Source: Nitrospirota bacterium (GTDB lineage Bacteria > Nitrospirota > Nitrospiria > Nitrospirales > UBA8639). Taken from it: a DNA stretch of 12,079 bases. The notes beneath the pieces are model-generated. The model was given only the letters and a program-made list of their open reading frames with translations, searched no databases and was not told where the DNA came from. This document shows positions 8,065-12,079 of this stretch, piece by piece. The translations under genes and the position numbers were made by a program. How positions within the stretch are numbered: the first letter of the stretch is position 1; each line of letters starts with the position of its first letter. The stretch is taken from positions 1 to 12,079 of the forward strand of contig JAOUNC010000036.1 of NCBI GenBank assembly GCA_029881175.1. The letters run 5' to 3'.

Positions 8065-8080
8065 AACAATTTCAGGGAAG

Positions 8081-8155
8081 TGGTAGGCGCGGGCGGTATT
8101 GAACCGCCGACCTCTACCGTGTCAAGGTAGCGCTCTCCCCCTGAGCTACGCGCCT
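8081..8155 (-). tRNA. tRNA-Val (anticodon GAC)
   Basis: The reverse strand folds into a complete cloverleaf of 75 bases including an encoded CCA end: acceptor AGGCGCG paired with CGCGCCT, D stem GCTC/GAGC, anticodon stem CTACC/GGTAG with loop TTGACAC, a 5-base variable region AGGTC, and T stem GGCGG/CCGCC with loop TTCAATA. Bases 34-36 of the loop are GAC, which reads GUC and GUU valine codons. The discriminator base is A. A good promoter lies just upstream and thrS lies downstream on the same strand. Confidence 0.97.
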
Positions 8156-8171
8156 ATATTCTACTCGACTT

Positions 8172-8200
8172 ATGCTAGTCTGCCAAGGAAGCGATGTCAA
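8172..8200 (-). promoter_or_regulatory. Sigma70-type promoter of tRNA-Val
   Basis: On the - strand a perfect -35 hexamer TTGACA (8195-8200) is followed by a 17-base spacer and the -10 hexamer TAGCAT (8172-8177, four of six consensus bases). Transcription would start near 8165, about ten bases before the mature tRNA 5' end. It could also drive thrS if the downstream hairpins are leaky. Confidence 0.75.
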
Positions 8201-8234
8201 GAAATAGCCGATAAATAAAGGGAAAGGGGGAATC

Positions 8235-8858
8235 TCAAGTGGCAGGATCCTGAACGGACCGACGGCGTTTCCCTGGGGCGGTTTGCTTGGCCTGGCTGAC
8301 GGAGATTTCAAATTCTGCAATTTTCTTCCGCAAGGTATTACGATTCAACCCTAATAGACGAGCCGCTTTGAGTTGATTGCCATGCGTTTCCCGCAAGGCC
8401 AGTTCAATCAGAGGCCGTTCGACTGCCCGCATCAACGTGGGATATAAATTTTTACCAGAACCCACATTCATGGCTCGGACAAAGTCGCCAATTTTCTTTT
8501 CCACATAACTGGCTAAACTCACATCTTTCGGATCCATCACCGACTCATCCACCCCCGGGCTTCCCATAATCTGGGGGATCTGGCTCATGGTGCGCCACGC
8601 AGGTAAGGGTCCGGCATATACAAACATCTTCGATAAATTCAACTGTCCATTCAGTTCGGAAAGATTGGGCAGAACATCAGGACTCGGCTTATCCAAAATC
8701 ACGCCGGTGAAATCCTCAGACTCCATGGCGGTTTCCAATGACAAGCAATCTTCGACGACCATAACCTTCTCCTGAAGGTTACGACGCGTGACCCTGGACT
8801 GCAACTCAGGATCTTTGGTGAGAACGACAAATCGGAGTTGGGGCACGGGAGATGGCAT
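8235..8858 (-). CDS. Orphan Fis-type helix-turn-helix regulator with receiver-like N-terminus
   Basis: The C-terminus, starting about 45% into the protein, is clearly the Fis-type DNA-binding domain found at the end of NtrC-class activators: YPTLMRAVERPLIELAL, ETHGNQLKAARLLGLNRNTLRKKI. About 95 residues before it resemble a degenerate receiver: LRFVVLTKDPEL as a first strand and TGVILDKPSPD as the strand carrying an Asp. There is no obvious conserved Lys and no AAA+ sigma54-interaction domain, so it cannot activate sigma54 by itself. The C-terminal tail is basic (PGKRRRS). Start choice is uncertain: ATG at 8858 gives 207 residues, TTG at 8879 gives 214, and neither has a Shine-Dalgarno. It lies 87 bp after the transporter gene on the same strand. 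Target genes cannot be inferred; 'Fis family regulator' is the safe name. Confidence 0.8.
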   Translation of the reverse strand: MPSPVPQLRFVVLTKDPELQSRVTRRNLQEKVMVVEDCLSLETAMESEDFTGVILDKPSPDVLPNLSELNGQLNLSKMFVYAGPLPAWRTMSQIPQIMGSPGVDESVMDPKDVSLASYVEKKIGDFVRAMNVGSGKNLYPTLMRAVERPLIELALRETHGNQLKAARLLGLNRNTLRKKIAEFEISVSQAKQTAPGKRRRSVQDPAT

Positions 8859-8911
8859 AGTTGGTTGTTCGGGCAACAAGGAACGGGGATTATGTCGAAA
8901 CGACGCTATTC

Positions 8912-8953
8912 TTTCAATGGAGAAAAATGCCTAGGTTACGATTCTCATTGAAA
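8912..8953. repeat. 12-bp inverted repeat spanning the transporter stop codon
   Basis: TTTCAATGgAGAA (8912-8924) and TTCTCATTGAAA (8942-8953) are complementary over 12 pairs with a single bulged G; the 17-base loop contains the palindrome CCTAGG. The right arm includes the last codons and TGA of the transporter gene. No T-run follows on the - strand, so it is not a standard intrinsic terminator. It may protect the mRNA 3' end, or, lying about 55 bp before the Fis-type gene, serve as an operator. Confidence 0.55.
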
Positions 8954-10432
8954 ACCCAACAGGGGACATAGTATGCGCAACAAACACCAAATCACCAGGG
9001 CACCGATTAGATCCAAAAGCAACCCAGCTTGAATCATGCGGAGGATGGGCACACGTCCCGTGCCATACACAATAGCATTGGGCGGAGTCGACACCGGCAG
9101 CACAAAGGCCAAACTCGCCGCCATACATGCCGCCAATACAGGAGGGATCGGAGAAAAATTCGCGGTATGAGAAATAGCAATAAGCACCGGCACAAGCATA
9201 CTCGTCGCAGCCGTATTCGAAGCCAGCTCCGTCAACACCAAAGCCGTCAAAATAGCCACACCCATTAAACTCCAAACCGATTCAATCCCAAACATGCCCA
9301 CCATACCTCGCCCAATCGCATGCGCTAATTCTGTCTTCACCATCAGTTCGCCAAACGCGATGCCTCCTCCAAACAGCAAAATCGTGCCCCAATGGATATT
9401 GGCCGCTTGCTTCCAGGTAAGCGTGAACGTGCCCTGTTGAAAATTCAAGGGCACAAGAAACAACAAACCCGACGCGAAAATGGGAACTAATTCTTTCGGA
9501 AGATGGACGCGTACCCATTGAACTAGGGCATCGTCATGCTCCAGCCAAATGGATAACAATGCCGGCAACACCCATAAAAACACGGCCAAAAGAAATACAC
9601 CAAAGGCAAAGGATTCTCCACGCGTCCAAGACCCAGGAGGAGCCGTCGTCGTCGTCAATGAAGAATTGCCTGAAGAGACCAGTGCTGTCGGCGCATACAA
9701 CCAATACAGCAGGACAAACATCACGAGGAGCATAACAACAGCAACCGGCAAACCCATCAACATCCACTGGTCAAAGGAAATCGTGACATTGGCTTGCTCG
9801 GCCAGCAGCCCAATGCCAATTAAGTTAGGGGGTGTGCCAATCAACGTCGCCACGCCGCCAATGCCTGCGCCGTAGGCCAGACAGAGCAAAAAGCCCGTTT
9901 CGAAGCGGCCGAGGTCCTTTCCGCTCTGTCGCAGGGCATTCAACACTCCCAGTGCGATAGGCAACATGACCGCCGTGGCAGCCGTATTGCTAATCCACAT
10001 CGACATACCCGCTACCGCCAAACTCACTGCCATCATGATCCGAATAGGATTACTGCCCACCCATTTCCGAGAAAGGAGCCAATGACCAAAGCGTCGATCC
10101 AATCCATGCACGGTCAAGGCTTCGGAAATAAAAAAGCTCCCAATAAACAAAAAAATGATGGGGTGCGAGAAGGCCGCAAACACCGACTTCATCGAACCCA
10201 AACCGGCCAACACGCACAGGCCACAACCCAATAAGGCCGTAATGGGCAAGGGGATGGGTTCGGTAATCCACATCACCACCACCCATGTCAAAATCGCCGC
10301 CAAGGTTCGAGCTGAATCGGACAGCGAATCAGGAAGAAACACGAACATCAGACCAGCAAGAAGCGGGGCGACGAACAAACCCAAAAGATGTGGGGAAGTT
10401 TTTGTGAAAGGATGTTGAGGAGAAGAGCTCAT
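8945..10432 (-). CDS. DASS (SLC13) family sodium-coupled anion/dicarboxylate transporter
   Basis: Polytopic inner-membrane protein of 495 residues with about 11-13 hydrophobic helices, beginning near residue 16 (HLLGLFVAPLLAGLMFVFL). Both diagnostic Ser-Asn-Thr signatures of the divalent anion:Na+ symporter family occur in repeat-related positions: SNTAATAVMLPIA at 148 and SNTAATSMLVPV at 405. Each is followed about 50 residues later by a TPPN loop (GTPPNLIG and STPPNAIVYG). These elements form the sodium and substrate sites in VcINDY. WITEPIPLPITALLG near residue 55 is also typical. Relatives carry succinate, malate, citrate or, in some branches, sulfate or phosphate, and the substrate cannot be assigned here. 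No strong ribosome binding site precedes the ATG. It is divergent from the accessory gene to its right. Confidence 0.93.
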   Translation of the reverse strand: MSSSPQHPFTKTSPHLLGLFVAPLLAGLMFVFLPDSLSDSARTLAAILTWVVVMWITEPIPLPITALLGCGLCVLAGLGSMKSVFAAFSHPIIFLFIGSFFISEALTVHGLDRRFGHWLLSRKWVGSNPIRIMMAVSLAVAGMSMWISNTAATAVMLPIALGVLNALRQSGKDLGRFETGFLLCLAYGAGIGGVATLIGTPPNLIGIGLLAEQANVTISFDQWMLMGLPVAVVMLLVMFVLLYWLYAPTALVSSGNSSLTTTTAPPGSWTRGESFAFGVFLLAVFLWVLPALLSIWLEHDDALVQWVRVHLPKELVPIFASGLLFLVPLNFQQGTFTLTWKQAANIHWGTILLFGGGIAFGELMVKTELAHAIGRGMVGMFGIESVWSLMGVAILTALVLTELASNTAATSMLVPVLIAISHTANFSPIPPVLAACMAASLAFVLPVSTPPNAIVYGTGRVPILRMIQAGLLLDLIGALVIWCLLRILCPLLGFQ

Positions 10433-10578
10433 ACCATCAATGAAATCAAAGCCATAGCCTTTAGGATGAGTAAAGAAGAAACACCCAAAGCTACTTCGAA
10501 TGTAGCAAGGGTCATAAAATAATTGAAATCTACAGAATATAAAACGTGCTCATGGGATTTTTCTCCAAAACCAAAGTT

Positions 10579-10584
10579 TATAAT
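10579..10584 (+). promoter_or_regulatory. Possible -10 element for the accessory gene
   Basis: A perfect TATAAT stands in the 204-bp divergent, AT-rich intergenic region (10433-10636), about 50 bp ahead of the ribosome binding site. No good -35 hexamer lies 16-18 bp upstream, and AT-rich sequence gives such matches by chance. The same region holds a small GCTAC/GTAGC hairpin at 10490-10506. No convincing promoter for the transporter was found in it. Confidence 0.3.
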
Positions 10585-10636
10585 AACGAAATAAAGTTAC
10601 CCGCTACCTTTACGCTGACATTTCAGGAGGTCTTCA

Positions 10637-10693
10637 ATGGAGCATGAATTTGTCCAGCAACATTTTCCCGTCTGTATGAGATCTGCACTTTGA
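10637..10693 (+). CDS. 18-codon ORF with strong ribosome binding site, leader or displaced N-terminus
   Basis: A near-perfect Shine-Dalgarno AGGAGGT (10625-10631) lies 5 bases before an ATG that opens an 18-residue reading frame, MEHEFVQQHFPVCMRSAL. Its TGA overlaps the TTG (TTGA, 10690-10693) that is the first possible start of the next, much longer frame. It is the best ribosome binding site in this part of the window. Either it is a leader that couples translation to the next ORF, or it is the true N-terminus of that gene thrown out of frame by a small indel; the next frame is open back to 10648. The second view fits a gene that is damaged elsewhere too. Confidence 0.4.
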   Translation: MEHEFVQQHFPVCMRSAL

Positions 10694-11454
10694 GCGACCA
10701 ACAGAACCCAGACAATTGTCTCTATGGTTTTAGTGAGCTGATCCCGGAAAGTAATGGCAACTTGATCTATGAATATTATGAAAACTTATTTAAACGGATT
10801 GATCAGGACAATTGGGAATTGTTTAAGAAAAATCTTTCAGAGAAGGTGATTGGTACACATAAGAATGCTCGTATAAGCATCATAGATAAAAGTGGCAAAA
10901 CAAATCACTCCCCTATATATCCAAAATTTCAAGGCTTTGATTATTTTAATGAGGGGCATGGCTATATCTACCTCAAAGAGGAGAAGTGTTGCGAGGAAGT
11001 TAAGTTCATTCAAGAAATTCAAGGAAATCAAAATTAAAAACCAGACTTAAAGGGTACCAAGGGAACCTCCACTTTTATCCTGGAGGTAAAGACTATTAAT
11101 ACAAGCGATGATTTTTCCCCATATTTGGAGCGTGTGGTGCGAGAAGATCAAAAGGCACCTATCGAAAAGTCATTAGATCTGGATTACCCGAAGACAGAAA
11201 AAGAAATTCTTAGGGGTTTAGAAAATAAAATCAAGAGTGATGTAGAGCATGCTAAGAGTCAGATGGCTGATTTACCAGGCACTCAGAAAATTGTGCTTTT
11301 TGTCATTGACTTAGATGACCATAATGTTCGTGGTTGCCTGAAGCAGATCCTCAAGGAGGTTGACGAGAACAATGAAGAACTCCAGATAGTGGCAGGACTA
11401 CAGAGTCTTTGGAGACCCCAAAATAAAGGTTTTGAGTGGTTTTACCATCATTAA
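10690..11454 (+). pseudogene. PD-(D/E)XK nuclease-like gene interrupted by an in-frame stop
   Basis: One frame runs from 10648/10690 to the TAA at 11452-11454 with a single internal TAA at 11035-11037. Upstream it encodes 115 residues (LIYEYYENLFKRID..., GFDYFNEGHGYIYL). After the stop the same frame continues at once with PDLKGT..., a 12-residue gap, then LEVKTINTSDD, and later KIVLFVIDLDDHN. P-D, twelve residues, then E-V-K fits the PD-(D/E)XK nuclease motif (codons for D at 11044, E at 11083, K at 11089). The 87 bases after the stop contain no ATG, GTG or TTG before 11125 in this frame, so the motif could not be made as a separate protein. A Lys or Gln codon changed to TAA explains it most simply. 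Composition is more AT-rich than the genes to the left, which suggests acquisition. The exact family and role are unknown. Confidence 0.65.
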
Positions 11455-11536
11455 ACTTGCATATATTATTCTGCCGCCTTTCCTACATCCAACCCTGGCT
11501 GTTTGTCCTCTCTATTGCTTATTTTTCTTCGTATGC

Positions 11537-11600
11537 CCTTCCATTTGTAATAACGGTTTTTCGACCTCCAGAAGAGCCAAATTTCTTAAAAAATGGAAGG
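11537..11600. repeat. 10-bp inverted repeat beside the RAYT gene
   Basis: CCTTCCATTT (11537-11546) and AAATGGAAGG (11591-11600) are exact reverse complements separated by 44 bases, ending 2 bp from the RAYT stop codon. The rest of 11455-11602 shows no gene, only AT-rich, pyrimidine-rich sequence. The pair could be a remnant of a REP/BIME-type element or the 3' boundary of the mobile segment, or could be chance. Confidence 0.35.
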
Positions 11601-11602
11601 AA

Positions 11603-12079
11603 TTAGGGATCCCCCTGAAGATTTCTTTTTGGCCGCCCACGCGGGCGGAGGGTACTTTCTAGGTTTAACCGACGGGTCATGCGTTGCACCCAAGATTCCT
11701 TGCCAAAGGGTCTGCCGCGCTGGACGCACCGACGAATCGCCTCCAACTCTTCCTCTGTTTGTGGTTCATTTGCCCATTTCACCCATTGCCGAGGCCGTCT
11801 CACTGGCCAGTCGGTTAACCATTGGCTTTGTTTTGGCCATTGGGTTCGGTGCCACATACTTGACCATTGCCAATCTTCGGCGCGCTTCACCAGTTTGCCC
11901 CGCAAGGCATTTCCCTCCACATAGCGGCACACGGTCAGAAAATGTTCGTCGCATTGGATAGGAAACGATTTAAATCGACCCTGGTACAAATGTCCACTTC
12001 CCACCGACTGGTGCTGCGCATGCCATCGTTGGGTGTGGGTCAAGGTCAGCCAGGCCATAAAACGAGATAAATCTCCATC
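11603..12079 (-). CDS. REP-associated tyrosine transposase (RAYT), 5' end outside window
   Basis: Single-strand DNA transposase of the Y1 (IS200-like) HUH superfamily; RAYTs are linked to REP palindromes in bacterial chromosomes. The frame is open to the window edge: the seven codons before the ATG at 12058 read DGDLSRF, continuing into MAWLTLTHTQRWH, so that ATG is internal. Visible are GHLYQGRFKSFPIQ, HFLTVCRYVEGNALRGKLV and AEDWQWSS, all typical of the family. The Tyr at codon 11921-11923 is the likely catalytic residue. The HUH histidine pair should lie upstream, outside the window. The C-terminus RRLNLESTLRPRGRPK is typical, with an extra RNLQGDP tail. A GC-rich hairpin CCGCCC-ACGC-GGGCGG (11633-11648) is in the coding region near the end. 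Whether the gene is intact cannot be judged here. Confidence 0.88.
   Translation of the reverse strand, partial: DGDLSRFMAWLTLTHTQRWHAQHQSVGSGHLYQGRFKSFPIQCDEHFLTVCRYVEGNALRGKLVKRAEDWQWSSMWHRTQWPKQSQWLTDWPVRRPRQWVKWANEPQTEEELEAIRRCVQRGRPFGKESWVQRMTRRLNLESTLRPRGRPKRNLQGDP

Noticed and set aside
7939..8080. A T-box riboswitch before thrS
   Set aside because: No conserved T-box antiterminator sequence or Stem I pattern is visible; only simple hairpins are present.
9029..9268. A basic, histidine- and arginine-rich + strand ORF inside the transporter gene
   Set aside because: It is antisense to a clear transporter; its composition simply reflects codons for hydrophobic helices read backwards.
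10490..10506. GCTAC/GTAGC hairpin as a terminator
   Set aside because: Only 5 bp long and without a T-run, in a divergent intergenic region where no terminator is expected.
11125..11454. A separate 109-residue gene starting with TTG at 11125
   Set aside because: No ribosome binding site stands before it, the coherent protein sequence begins 29 codons earlier in the same frame, and the motif would be cut off. It is the second half of the interrupted gene.
11593..11961. A 122-residue + strand protein opposite the RAYT
   Set aside because: It is a shadow of the RAYT coding strand with low-complexity, unfamiliar sequence and no ribosome binding site.
11603..12058. A complete 151-residue transposase starting at the ATG at 12058
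   Set aside because: The upstream codons DGDLSRF continue a typical RAYT sequence to the window edge, so the gene is longer.

Overview
The window reads as a bacterial chromosome of moderate GC content: a dense translation-related core followed by a more AT-rich accessory stretch. The thrS-infC-rpmI-rplT order and a CCA-encoding tRNA-Val are bacterial. The transposase style and mixed gene content recall Nitrospira-like (Nitrospirota) genomes, but that is only an impression; nothing here fixes the taxon.

Left part, + strand (1-4772): the 3' part of rsmB (16S rRNA m5C methyltransferase), then rpe (ribulose-phosphate 3-epimerase), then pheS and pheT. Junctions are an ATGA overlap, 8 bp and 9 bp, so the four genes look like one operon. 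Both PheRS subunits are of the archaeal/eukaryotic type: a long alpha subunit with a large N-terminal extension and a short beta subunit lacking the extra domains of bacterial PheT.

Middle, - strand (8200 down to 4769): a clear sigma70-type promoter, tRNA-Val(GAC), two hairpins, then thrS, infC, rpmI and rplT. thrS and infC overlap by ATGA. In many bacteria pheST follows rplT on the same strand. Here the archaeal-type pheST sits at that spot on the opposite strand, and the pheT and rplT stop codons overlap, leaving no intergenic space. This suggests that a foreign PheRS replaced the native one at or beside its usual site.

Next on the - strand are an orphan Fis-type helix-turn-helix regulator with a receiver-like N-terminus and no AAA+ domain (8235-8858), and a DASS/SLC13 anion or carboxylate transporter (8945-10432). 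A 12-bp inverted repeat straddles the transporter stop.

Right part (10433-12079) is accessory and AT-richer up to about 11600. It holds a + strand gene that appears to encode a PD-(D/E)XK nuclease-like protein. An in-frame TAA breaks it just before its PD...EVK motif, and its 5' end is also irregular: a strong ribosome binding site serves an 18-codon ORF whose stop overlaps a TTG start. The window ends inside a REP-associated tyrosine transposase (RAYT) gene on the - strand. No CRISPR array, prophage or complete novel multi-gene system is visible. The most unusual items are the archaeal-type PheRS locus and the interrupted nuclease-like gene beside the RAYT.
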